Notes: generated by a model not told the origin, from the letters alone. A DNA stretch of 64,000 bases from Glebionis coronaria (GCA_025667525.1 CM046875.1:529319079-529383078), one strand, 5' to 3'; shown: positions 33,964-45,396, counted from the first letter of the stretch. Numbers and translations are program-made.

Positions 33964-36313
33964 ATGGTTAGATTGGTTTATTCTTGTTTTTCTTTTGTTT
34001 GATTTTGATGGGTTTTGACTTAATCACGCTTAAATATTAAAAAGTTTGTATTTTTTATAAAAAGTTTGTGTTTTTATGTTTTAAATCATAATTAAATCTT
34101 TGATTTACTTATTTTATATAAAAATCACAAATTTTTATTCAAAAATCTATTTTTTATAATCTGTTTCCATTTTAATTTTTTTATTATTAGTTTTTCTTTT
34201 ATCAGTTTTTATAATCAGTTTTTTATATAATTTTTTTATAATTTTTTATATAACCTTTTTTATCATATCTGAGTTTTCGTTTATCAGTTTTATATAACCA
34301 TTTTATTTTTTTATAATCAGTTTTTATAAATTTCTTTTATATAATCAGTTTTTCTCTATCTTTTATCAGTTCTCTGTTTTTTCTTTTTTTGGTCAACTGT
34401 CTTTCATCGAATCACAGTCTCATCAAGTTCCGAACCAGTTTCTAACGAACGAAAGTTCCGGACGAACGAAAGTTCCGGACGAACGAAAGTTCCGGACGAA
34501 TGAAAGTTCCGGACGAACGAACTTCCGGACGAACGAACTTCCGGAAGAACGAAATCTACCGAATGAACGAAATCTTCCGAATGAACGAAATCTTCCGAAT
34601 GAACGAAATCTTCCGAATGAACGAAATCTTCCGAATGAACGAAATCTTCCGAATGAACAAGATTCAAATATAACGGGTTACTGGACTCCCCCCCTCGACC
34701 AACCACACACTCAACGCAAACACACAACCACTCGAGAACCAAAACACAGACTCACGTAGACTCTATAAAAATCAGACCCAAACTCTTTAAAAATCATCCT
34801 CAAACTTTCACACATACCATACACAAACTCTTTAAAAATCATCCTCGTTTAACTAACACTCTCGGTCACCCCCCTACACCCTCGAGACCGTCTCCTCTCT
34901 CGACTGAAACCCTCACCCTCACTCTCGACTGACATCAAGCACCCCCTCGACTACCACTCGTTCACCCTCACTCGACTCAAAACTCACTCCTCACTGAAAT
35001 AAACACCCTTTACACACAAAACTTAGCCTCACCATACTCACAAATCCATAACCCAAAACTCAAACTCTCGACCACCTTAAGACTCAACACTTCATCACCA
35101 ACAAACCTCACAACTAGACTCGACCCTCATTCAATATTCACTCGACTGAACCCACGACAAAAACAACCCTCGACCCTTACCATTCAACCAACTTCACTCG
35201 ACACCAAATAATTACCCACAAACCTCACACTCAAGACCCAAATCTCTCGTCAAAATCAAACAAGACACTTTTTTTAAACCAAGATCTCAGATTCATTTTT
35301 TGTTGTGATTCAACATGCATGCCTAGATCATTTAAAGATCAAGACACACGAAAAATTGTCATCATTGATCTGTTGTTGGATTTACTTTTCGAAGAAGAAG
35401 AAAAGATTTATAACAATTTTGTTATAATCTTATCTTGTTTCGATTTGTGTGACAGAAAGACCCTACAGATGATAGAAAGACTCAACAAATCAAGATAAAC
35501 AAACCTACCCGAGACCTCTCTTTCAGAGACCTTGAAGATCAGTTAGCCTTTACACCTCGAAATTACTGAAGATCCTTGATATAAGGTTGGGAATTAGATG
35601 AGAATGGATGAATCTGTTCTAATGGTTGGCGTCGGTTTATGAGAGAAGATTGAGAGGTCAGTATTTTGTTTTGAGATTTGAGAGAGAATTGATTAGGTTG
35701 TGATCAGTGATTTTGAGAGAGAGAGAGAGAGATAAAGATAAACTGAGATAGGGAGAGATTGATTATTGTGAGGCGGAGGAAACAAAGCTCTTGTTGAGCG
35801 TGTGTGGATACACGTGTTTGTATTCAGCTTTTTAAGATCTTTTTATTTGTTTTCATTTTTTTTATTATTTTAGAAAGTTCCTTTTTTGTTTAGTTCATTT
35901 TTGTTATTCTTTTTTTTTTATTTATTTTTTTTTATTTTTTATTTTTTATTTTTATTTTTTTGAAAAATTTTCATTTTTATTAACTTTTATTTTGATAATC
36001 AATTGATATTTTTATTTTTATTAAAATTTTTATTTTGGAAAATTTTGTGACATTTCGTTATAGTCGGGACAAAGTGACGTGCCTACGTGACAAAAGTGAT
36101 GTGATAAAGTGACAAGGTTTAATTTGCCGACGGATTGTTGATCGAGTACTTGTTAGTGAAGACGAATTTTATCATCCATCGAGGATTTTTCAGATTTATT
36201 TACGGATCGTTTCGTTGGTTTTGTCATATTCCGTGACTTTCTGTTTCTAAGTTTCTTCACGAATTATAAAATCCCGAAAACAACAACATCCACGTCATTT
36301 TTATCGATATTCA
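33964..36313 (+). other. CopC long leader
   Basis: 2.3 kb without a supported gene. It contains a T-rich part (34030-34390) with repeated ATCAGTTTTT, a 17- and 18-bp repeat array (34440-34660), a C-rich part with many CTCGAC words (about 34690-35250), a GAGA run (about 35717), and a poly-T/poly-A stretch (35820-36030). The minus-strand frame at 34404-34742, with H-S-E-D-F-V repeats, is a reading of the array. Confidence 0.6.
34440..34660. repeat. 17/18-bp tandem arrays: GAACGAAAGTTCCGGAC and GAATGAACGAAATCTTCC
   Basis: About four copies of a 17-bp unit containing GAAAGTTCCGG and two shortened ones are followed by about six copies of an 18-bp unit containing GAAATCTTCCG. GAAnnTTC inside the first unit fits the core of a plant heat-shock element. 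Confidence 0.8.
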
Positions 36314-38515
36314 ATGGATTCGTTTGATTCGACATGTCAAAAGGGAGAATCGCATTCAATGCAAAACAAAGTTAGGAAAAGTGGCATTACTTCATTTCGA
36401 ATGCTCCAGTCTCATCTTGTCACTCTTTCATGGATTCAAGGAGGGAGCGAATTTGTGACCATCTTTGGACAAGATCGTCATATATTCATCGACTCAATAT
36501 TCACCACTTTGACCCAACTCGCCGAGCAACTCAACAATGAAAACTTCAATCACTCTGCATCGGCACTTGCATATAAGACTCTTGTGACACAACTCACGCC
36601 TTTCCTCCAATACAATATCATCAAGACTGAAAGTTCAGTGATTTGCCAATCTTTTCTTCGAGATACACATACCGAGCTTCGAGTTTTCCGTGATACAATA
36701 TTGAAACTCATGACATCGGTCTCGTCTTCGATTTATCAAAGATCACAACTTCAGCAAGTATATGATAATGGAGTGCAAGAATCAATGACGCGGATGCAAG
36801 AGGAGAATGGTCATACGGTTGACAACTTGGAGCCTAACGATGGCAAGAGCACGGAATCAGGAGGACAACATGATACCAGTGGCACGTCAGGGAATGTTCA
36901 CGAGATCTCTCTTGATGACACCTTACCCGTTTATGACGAAGAGCCGGCAAACATGGTACAATGTAATGTTGCTTATGATGTATATGCTGATGACATGCCG
37001 CATATTGAGCATTCTGAACCTAATTATGACAAACATGGGATGGAAAAGAGTGATAGAAATACCACTTCTGATTCATCCGATGAGAGTCATAATGGGGGAT
37101 AAAGTGTTCAAAATGCTAAACATCATGATAATTGTCCTATAACTGCTTCATTGACTGCTTCTAATTCCAAGATTAGAGAGCTCGAAACGATTGTAGCTCA
37201 ACAATCAAAAGATCTTGAGGATGCCAAACTTGAATTTTCTTAGAAAACGGACAAATTTGAAACATACTTTGAAAAACTTGAAAAGTCAAACGTTGTTCTT
37301 GAAAGAAAATTGGATCAAAAAGTTTTAGATTCGAAAGCTGAAAAGGATAATCTTTTGAAACAAATTCAGTTACTAGAGTCTAAATTGGCATCCCAAGATA
37401 GATTGCTCAAAGAAAATGAAACGTTAAAAGCCCAAGTTCAGGAAAAGGTGTTTGGTATAGCTGCGTTGAAAAACGAGTTAAGGAAAAATAGAGGACCTAG
37501 TGTGGACACTAAGCTTGAAAAACCATCAATCTTGGGGAAACCGCCTACAAATCAGTTCGTCAGACAACCGATTGTCAGACAACCTACTGCATTTAGATCC
37601 GAGCGACCACAATCCTCAAGACCGTGGTTTGCCTCCCAAGTTGATTTGGGACATATTTCTAGAACAGTCACTCCACCAACTAGGCCTAATGTGACTAAAT
37701 CAGTTTTAGCAAGACCTCATCACATGATTGCCCCTAGTTTCTCTAAGACTAGTTCAATGAACACGTCTAGAACTAGTTCAACTGATGTGCGCCATGATTT
37801 TGGTCAAAGGGAAGCTATTCAAAAGACACATGTAAGAGATAGCAATGTCCAACCTAGTGAGATTCCTTCTAGATTACCAAACACTGCTAACCGTAGCATG
37901 ACGTCTCCTAGGAGCATCGATCAATCATCTAGGAATTACTCGGACATTAAATATGCTACTTGTAAAACATGTAGAAAATGTGTCTTTACGGCAAATCATG
38001 ATTCTTGTATCAAGAAACTACTTAATAAGGTGAACTCCCGTGCTAGACTTAAATCCCAGTGGGTTGCTAAAATCAAACCCATTGGTAAAATGTGGCGCCC
38101 CACTGGTAGAACTTTCATTCTTGTAGGAAACGAGTGCCCTTTAACTAGGATAGTCTCTGATTCTACGAAGACTACTAGGGAGGAAATTGCAAAGGATGAT
38201 ACATCACTTAAGCCTGAACTTAAGGTTTTCTATAAAAGGAAACGTTTGCCAACTAAGACAAGTGAATCATCCCCTCAGGCCACCTCTGACACAAGAAAAG
38301 AAAACTGTGAACCCCCACATGCTTTTAAGATAGATATCGCTAACCCAGGTCAAAGTATACAAACTCCTAATGAGAATGCAGGTACCAAAGTTTATGTTCC
38401 AAAAGAACGAAGCGGTCCAATCATTGTATACCGTTCAACTAAGGACACTCTCAGAGTTTGGTTGCTGAAGAAGCAGATATCAGAGAAACAAGTGTCTCAG
38501 GGGATTCATGGTTAA
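36314..38515 (+). pseudogene. CopC gag C-terminal segment (two in-frame stops)
   Basis: One frame of 734 codons from ATG 36314, interrupted by TAA 37100-37102 and TAG 37241-37243. The first part is a helical domain without a family motif I know. An acidic Asp/Glu/Ser region follows, then a Lys/Glu heptad-like region (about 37160-37480). The last part (from about 37960) has C-K-T-C-R-K-C-V-F-T-A-N-H-D-S-C, spacing C-x2-C-x2-C-x5-H-x2-C, then W-R-P-T-G-R-T-F and C-P-L-T-R-I. Exactly the same Cys/His spacing and following blocks occur at the end of CopB gag. The classic zinc knuckle and N-terminal gag core are missing. It probably served particle assembly or RNA binding together with a complete Gag. 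Confidence 0.8.
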
Positions 38516-38527
38516 GCTTAATGTAAA

Positions 38528-39540
38528 AAGGACTTACAGTCACATAACAGACTGTAACTCGATCTCAAAAGACAGGAAAGTTCATCCCGATGATGACTTA
38601 TCCTAAAAACGAGAAATTTATTTTTCTCGGGCATGAGCTTATGTTAAAAACATTCCACGTTTTTAAGCTCATGCACAAGGACTTATAGTCACATAACAGA
38701 CTGTAACTCGATCTCAAAAGACAGGAAAGTTCATCCCGATGATGACTTATCCTAAAAATGAGAAATTCATTTTTCTCGGGCATGACCTTATGTTAAAAAC
38801 ATTCCACGTTTTTAAGCTCATGCACAAGGACTTATAGTCACATCACAGACTATAACTCGCTCTTCAAAGAAAGGAAAGTTTATCGCCGATGGTAAACTTA
38901 TCCTAACAACGAGAAATTAATTTTTCTCGGGCATGAGCTTATATAAAAAACATTCCAAGTTTTTAAGCTCATGCACAATGGCTTATCGTTAAATATCAGA
39001 CGATAACCCGTGCATCAAAGAAAGGAAAGTTTATCGCCGATGATAAACTTATCCTTACAACGAGAAATTAATTTTTCTCGGGCATGAGCTAATAATAAAA
39101 ACATTCGAAGTTTTTAAGCTCATGCACAATGACTTACAGTTAAATGTCAGAATGTAACTCGAACTTCAATAAAGGAAAGATTATCTTTTATGATAACTTA
39201 TCCTCATAACGAGAAATTAACCTTTCTCGGTCATGAGCTTGTATTAAAACATTCGAAGTTTTAAGCTCAGAAAGGAAAGTGTATCTTTTAAATAAGAGAA
39301 CTTTTCCTCATAACGAGAAATTAACCTTTCTCGGTCATGAGTTTTCCGTTAAAACAGTCAAAGTTTTCAAGCTCATGAAAACGACTTCTAAGTAAATGTC
39401 AGCTTAGGACTCGTCCTTCAGATAAAAGGAAAGTTTATCGCCGATGGTAACTTATCCTTAACAACGGGAAGTTTACAACTTCTCAGACTTGAGCTCGACT
39501 TTAAGATATTCAACATCTTAAGCTCAAGTAATTGGTTTTC
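38528..39540 (+). repeat. Tandem array, about 150-bp unit, six to seven copies, each a set of hairpins
   Basis: Copy starts (AAGGACTTA or AATGGCTTA type) are at about 38528, 38677, 38826, 38977 and 39128, giving periods of 149, 149, 151 and 151. A shortened copy at about 39240 and a divergent copy at about 39370 follow. Each full unit contains a TTANNGTY stem with an 8-base loop, a GAAAGTTTATC/GATAAACTT-like stem, CGAGAAA with TTCTCG, and GAGCTTA with TAAGCTC. Bases in the first stem differ between copies but pairing is largely kept. No protein is encoded. Confidence 0.85.
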
Positions 39541-42237
39541 AAAACTTTGAACACAATTTTTCAAGAATTTTTCAAAAGGTTTTTCTAAATCTTTCAAAAT
39601 TGTGTGTTCAAAAACGTTTTGATAAAACGAGCATGTCTTCTAGAATCGATAATATTTACGAACCTAAAAATGTCATTCAATAATGACACGGGGTTGTAAA
39701 TAAAGTTCGAGCAGAAGTTTAATAGATTTAAAACAAGCTCCATATGGTTTGCTATTATTTCCAATAGTAACCCGCTTTTCACATTGAAGTCAAGCATTTC
39801 AACGGAAAGCTTTGACTCCAAAATCCGAAGTTATCAACTCCACAACCCGAAGTTCGTTGCATTTGATATCTACATACTTGACGATGCGACTACTCAAACG
39901 GCGACTACAGCTCTTTCAATAGAACACGGGTCAACAATTGAGGGGGAGAAATTGTCCAGCACTCAGAATCCTTGATGCCGAAAGTGCCAAGTTCACATAT
40001 TGGTGTCAAGACAACGATATCTATCACACACATGGAGTCAAGAGATAACTTCAGACATGATGAGGCGACCAACATTCGTGAACAAGAACCATGTGCTTCT
40101 TTCATATGATGTTCTCTATCATTCAGGTCCAACCTCATAAATCGCTAATCTTGTGAATTCATTATCATATATGATCTTTGCACGTGATAAATACCTTACA
40201 CTTGTGTTTAAAAGGTATTTAATTTACGTTTCAAGTACACCCTCATTAATTTGAGGGGGAGCTTGTGTAATTCATGAAGATAAATGGATTTGCATTTTTC
40301 TTCCCAAATTTTCTTAAAATGCTATTAAATCAATTGATATTAAAAACATCGATTGGGTTAATATTTTTAATATGGGAGAGAAAATGTGATTTAATATGGG
40401 AAAAGATTAATCACAAATGGTTTGACTTAACGTGTTAGCTCATCCCGACATGTGCGAAATGTTTTCGAATATCGTGGCATATGTTAAGAGGGAGCAAAAT
40501 GGATTTGCACTTCAAAATGGATTTCATGGTGATTTATACTTACCCGCAACCCATTTATTTCACGACGATGAAGATTGTGGTGACATAAGGATGGTAGGAT
40601 AGGTTAAAGTCCAATGATTTCTCTAGAACCGGAGGAATCTTCCCAAGGACATTCCATAGCTAGAAATAGTAGTCCTTAGGAAAGATGGAGAAAGATTATG
40701 AACGTAGCTGAATGCCGACCAAGTACTTAAGTTAGCACTGGAACAATCACAACAAGGTGCTAGTTATGACGTATTGGTAAGCATTGAAGGGGTTGAAGAA
40801 TGAAAAAGAATTGTAAAGATAAAGGGTGTAAAGAAAGTAGCCCTCCTTACAACTTAGGCAGAAACCGGGTCAATACATATGCTATTAAGATCATTGTTTA
40901 ACGATTCTTAATATTGAAGACAGACATCATGGACCCAGTGATGCAATGCACAACCCATCCCAGCTAACTCAGATGTCTCTCAAAAGATATATGTTTTAAT
41001 CACACGGAGACAACGCATTATATATTGATTTATTCACTCCGAATAAATTGGTATTGAAAAGGTAGCACTCCTCTCCAGCCTCTGATCACTAAAAATCCAA
41101 AATGCACGATTGAGTCTAGAGCCATTTGAGATCATCAAATATCTCATTAGGACACACTTTCATATTTCCTTGCTTCTTCACACACTGTGAAAAGTAAGAA
41201 AGATCTTAAGAGTCCTACGCAAAATCTTCATGATCTTGCCTGAACATCCGAGTAATACGAAAGTATTTACAATGAAGATGGAAATCCTTCTTGAGCGAAT
41301 ATCAAAAAGCTCATGGTAGGTGACTTGTGTGATTCTTTATGAATCAAACTTGTGATAACTGGAAAGCAACAGTGGTTTAATTCTTAAATGAATTTAAACA
41401 CGTTCCAGGCCTCTACGCAATATCTTAGTGATCTTGCCAGAACATTCAGAGTAATACTATTAAGTATTTACAGTGACGAATGGAAATCCTTCTAGTGTTA
41501 ACATCAAACAGCACTTGGTAGGTAACTTGCAAGATTCTATATGAATCAAGCTAGTGACAACTGGAAAGCAACGATGGTGCGGTTCTTAATTGAACTTCAC
41601 TTGTTCCAGGAACATGAATTGACGGCTTCAAATCATGCGGATAATATTATCCAAATGATTCACTCTTTACGTTCGCAGTCAGCTTTGGACGGTCGAGTAA
41701 AGAGAACGGGTTTACCCGCGAAATCTTGTCAAGGAGGTTCTTTATTGAAACTACCTGCCACAAGTACGATATTTAATATCGTCCAACGGTCTTCACCGAC
41801 CGGAGGTAAAATGCTACCGAATTAGAATGAAATGTTCAAGGCCATTTCATCCGTGTATATTGTTTGTTGCTAACTGTCTTATGCAGCGTAACAAGAAGGT
41901 GGCATTGCGGTGTACAATCCAGAAGAAGTCGTCACCACATGCTTATACTACATACAATTAGTACTTCAACAAATTCAAGAAAGCCTGAAGGTCAAGTCTT
42001 CCGCTGTATCAAACTCTGAAGCTTTCAAGAATTTAAAAGTATAAGTATATGGAACATGAAGTCACGAAGAGGCAAATATCACAAGTGAAGAATGCACAAG
42101 GTCAAGGCAAGGAAACATGCTCAAGACTATATTCAAAGATCACATCAATCATATTCACAAGAACAAGATCGAAGACTCAAGCATAGTTGCTAGGTTTAAG
42201 ATTTTGTAAAAAGATGTGACCTCCCTTAGGGGGAGAT
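39541..42237 (+). other. CopC 3' untranslated region
   Basis: This is non-coding. 39600-39960 is homologous to CopB 21530-21960; 40220-42230 is homologous to CopB 28130-30230, so the CopB-type ORF3 region has been lost between them (junction near 39960-40220). Polypurine-tract-like TGAGGGGGAG occurs at about 39940 and 40250. Hairpins include TGTCATT with AATGACA (near 39671-39688), TTGCTATT with AATAGTAA (39749-39770) and ACGATAT with ATATCGT (near 41766-41782). Confidence 0.65.
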
Positions 42238-42352
42238 TGTTGGAAATACGTTTTTCCCAATAAAGTCTCGGTCACATCTTAGTTAGCATAGATCACGAGA
42301 TATAGACTATTTAGAACTTTGTCTCTTGGAGCGACCTCCCTTAGGGGGAGAT
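42211..42352 (+). other. Duplicated polypurine tract plus LTR-start fragment
   Basis: CTCCCTTAGGGGGAGAT followed by TGTTGGAAATACG occurs twice, at 42221 and 42336. The first copy runs into an LTR-like start (42238) that departs after about 17 bases (TTTTTCCC) and continues to 42280 with its own inverted-repeat arm. Only the second copy leads into the real 3' LTR (42353). The first looks like the relic of a different LTR variant. Arms: AAGATGTGACC (42211-42221) with GGTCACATCTT (42270-42280); TTGGAGCGACC (42326-42336) with GGTCGCTCCAA (42388-42398). Confidence 0.75.
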
Positions 42353-42686
42353 TGTTGGAAATACGTTTTACGGATTTATGAAGGATCGGTCGCTCCAACG
42401 ATAATTATGTAATGGGCTCGTGATCCACTTAGTAAATGTATAGTCCATATAGCCCACATGTAGGGTGGGCTATATATATCCCCTCCTAGCATGTTAGGAG
42501 GGGTTGGTCATTTTCATTATTCACACATTCAATCTTTACTTTCTCTCTCTACTCTTCTCTTTTCTCTCCTTTCTCTCTCTACTCCATCATCTCCCTTCTC
42601 ATCTCTTTTATATTTATCAATCAATCCATACATCAAATCCATCAAATCCATCATGTAGGATAGGCCAATAATCTCATAGACCTTCA
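42353..42686 (+). repeat. CopC 3' LTR (334 bp)
   Basis: It matches 33624-33948 apart from two substitutions and a 9-bp duplication near 42630. It is followed by TSD AGGAT. Confidence 0.93.
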
Positions 42687-42691
42687 AGGAT

Positions 42692-43053
42692 GCCAATTTT
42701 TGGGAAGCAGGCTTATATCTTGGCAATGTAAGAAGCAGACTATTATGGCCACATCAACAACTGAAGCTGAGTATGTAGCAGCTGCTGCATGCTGTGGTCA
42801 AGTACTTTGGGTTCAAAATCAACTGCTTGATTATGGGTATAACTTTCTTAAAACCAAGATATTTATTGACAACAACAGCACCATTTGCATTATTAAGAAC
42901 CCTGTTTTTCATAGCAAAACTAAACATATTGAAATAAGACATCACTTTATCAGAGATTGTTTTGAGAAAGGACTAATTGTCCCTGAGAAAATTGATACAG
43001 AACTTAATGTTTCTGATCTTTTAACAAAAGCTTTTGAAGTGGGGAGGTTTTAG
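42692..43053 (+). pseudogene. CopA pol, RNase H C-terminal part
   Basis: It continues the frame cut by CopC: G-S-R-L-I-S-W, then T-S-T-T-E-A-E-Y with the catalytic Glu, C-C-G-Q-V-L-W, F-I-D-N-N-S-T with the catalytic Asp, and H-I-E-I-R-H-H-F. It ends at TAG 43051-43053 after L-L-T-K-A-F-E-V-G-R-F, the usual end of Copia pol. No lesion is seen inside this piece. Confidence 0.88.
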
Positions 43054-44192
43054 TACCTGGTTGCAGGTATTGGAATGGTTACTCCCTAAACATTGATGTC
43101 TATTATGTCATGTATATTCAGGGTTGCCTTATTGCTGTTGTTGTATAGCTGTTAGTCAAATTTTCCATCACTTTTCATTCCACTGCTTTTGAACACAGAT
43201 CCCTCTGCTGGGGGTTCATTCCCCTGCTAAGAGAGTTTTTCTCTTTAAACTGGGTTTGTTTTTTTTAGTGGTTATATGTGGTTTTAGACTAACAATGCAG
43301 AGTTCCACATGGTGCATACTATTCTCATTGGTGAATCAGGTATATTCTCTATGTTTAAGGGGAGGTTAGGTCACACCTTTAGGACTCAGGGTATCCTTAG
43401 GATGCTCATATATGATCTTAGATCATATCCATTGGTGAGTAAGGGTTCAGGGTGATGAGGACTTGCTGCAAAGCTTGTCAGAACTCTGAAAACTTGAGGC
43501 ACTGTAATGGGTACTTGCACTTCTCTATCAAAACAGCTTGCTGTTCAGGTACAGATGTGTGGTACACATTGCCAAGACTAACTGACCATAGATAAGGGAA
43601 AAGGTAGGGATGGTGACTAGGGTATGCATATTTTCTTGGGTTGACCAGGTTTAAGGTGACTTATGTGTTGACTTTTTGTGCTTAGACCTTTGCTGAATAG
43701 AGGACTCTTGAGTTTCTATGTATCTATCTTGTGTATACAAGTGTGTGTATTAGAGCATAGCTAGTTGGCATTGGTCTCTCCATGACTAGTCTAATACCCC
43801 TAGGAAAGTTTCCCCTGCTTTCACCTTTTGATTCCCCTGCTTTCATATCATTCCCTTGTTTGACCATTGACCGACAATACCGTTACCCTGTTTATAGCCG
43901 TTGGGCCTGCTTGCACAAATTTTGGTTAGGGAATATTTTATTGTTTTTAAAAGATATTTAAGGCGCTTTCTTCGCTGATTGGTAATCATTACTTTATTAT
44001 TTCAAATAAATTACTTTTTTATCAAGATTTATCTTTGATATTTTTGCTATTTGAAAATTTGGTCCAATTACAGCTCTTCAATTCGCCTATAAACACTTAA
44101 TTCCCTTCACAAGCAGGTCCATCTCTCTCCCTCGACTAAATCCCACCTACCTCTCACCTTTATAAACCTTCAAAACATTTTCAAACTTTATC
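43054..44192 (+). other. CopA spacer between pol and ORF3
   Basis: 1.1 kb without a supported gene. It contains TTCCCCTGCT three times (43219, 43810, 43832) and a polypurine-tract-like TTTAAGGGGAGGTTAGG at about 43356. The sequence before 44193 is AT-rich with pyrimidine stretches. Confidence 0.6.
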
Positions 44193-45396
44193 ATGTCTCT
44201 CAAAATTGCTGCTAATCATAATCAAATCGCTTTATTACATGGTGAACCAGTTGAGTTTGTTGATGTTGTGGCCTTTATAAAGTCCTTGTATTTTAGAGTA
44301 GCCCTTCTCATCAATCCTAGAATTTACACCTCACACATTCAGCAGTTCTGGTCTAAATCTATGACCAAAATAGTGATGGAGAGGTCACAATTCAAAGCAC
44401 TGTAGATGGTCATCCCAAGGTAATTACACTTGCCTCCATTAGGGACAATCTTCTTCTTGATGATGAGGATAGGATAACCAACCTATCTGAGGCTGAAATC
44501 TTTGAGGGTCTTGTTAAATTGGGGTACACTCTTTCTAAAGACCAAAAATGTAAGTTTGCTAAAGGTCAGTTTGCCCCACATTGGAAGTATTTAATTCATA
44601 CAATTTTGCAATGTTTGTCACCAAAAACCACTGCTTTCAATGAATTTGGTAGTAAGATGGCTTCTGCCCTGATCTGCTTGGCAACAGGAAGGAAGTATTG
44701 TTTTTCTCAAATGATTTTCAAAGGAATGGTTAAAAATGTTTCAAGCAATTCAAAGTTTTGTATGTACCCAAGGTTTATAGAACTTCTGCTGAATATGAGT
44801 GATCATGGTCCAATCAAACACAAAAACTATTTTTCAACAACCAAGCATACCACCAAACTATTCACCACACTTCTTGCACCATCACCACAGTTTTCTGGCA
44901 GGTCCATTCCACTCACATCAATTATGATGAAACAAATCAGACAAGAAGAAGCCAAGACTCAAACAGCTCAACACAAACCTTCTGATTCCCCTGCCAAGAA
45001 ACTACACCCTGCCAGTCCTCTACCCCCTGCTGATCCACAACATGAAAGGTGATCTAAATCCAGGTTTGCCAGGTCTCCTTGCTTGGTGAATCTTCCCAAG
45101 CAGCAGAGAGGAGAGTCTCCAAGGGTTTGGAGCAAACTGAGGGTTTGGCTGCCACTACTGTCTCATCCTCAAGGGGTGAGCAGGATAGTGACACCATCAG
45201 TAAGTCCTCTCCCTCACTACATGATATCCAAAAGGGGGGAGAAATCCCCTTCTAGGGTTGAGAGCAGCATGAAACCTATGACTAATTTGGAATTGACAAA
45301 AATGTGCATGAGTCTGAAAAACCAGAATGCACAACTTGTACAAAATGTCAAAAAGCAAGGTCTGGTTATCAATAACTTGGAAACCAGACTTGCTAC
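44193..45396 (+). pseudogene. CopA ORF3, 5' part ('envelope-like' protein, broken)
   Basis: ATG 44193 begins an N-terminal domain with A-L-L-H-G-E-P-V-E, R-I-Y-T-S-H-I-Q-Q-F-W, L-I-H-T-I-L-Q-C-L-S-P-K-T and a M-I-F-K-G-M-V-K-N block. I recognise this domain from the extra ORF of Asteraceae Copia elements. Lesions are a one-base loss near 44370 and TGA at 45050-45052. After a Pro/Ser-rich linker containing two TTCCCCTGCC/CCCCTGCT repeats, a short heptad region (N-L-E-T-R-L-A-T) is cut by AthP. The frame resumes at 54482. CopB ORF3 has a comparable N-terminal layout. Confidence 0.85.

Larger units (their letters stand above)
33624..42686 (+). mobile_element. CopC: 9.1-kb non-autonomous Copia element related to CopB
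   Basis: LTRs are 33624-33948 (325 bp) and 42353-42686 (334 bp, the extra 9 bp being a duplicated ATCAAATCC-like unit). I count two substitutions between them, making it the youngest insertion here. TSD GGGAT (33619-33623) and AGGAT (42687-42691). It shares with CopB the LTR start TGTTGGAAATACGTTTTACG, the PBS, and long 3' regions. It has no protease, integrase, RT, RNase H or ORF3. Only a C-terminal gag-like frame (36314-38515, two stops) remains, so it must have been copied by another element's enzymes, most simply a CopB relative. Confidence 0.92.

Noticed and set aside
34404..34742. Minus-strand H-S-E-D-F-V repeat protein
   Set aside because: Translation of the 18-bp array in the CopC leader; no start context or family.
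38528..39540. Possible CRISPR array (regular repeats of about 150 bp)
   Set aside because: Units are directly contiguous without unique spacers and lie inside a plant retrotransposon.
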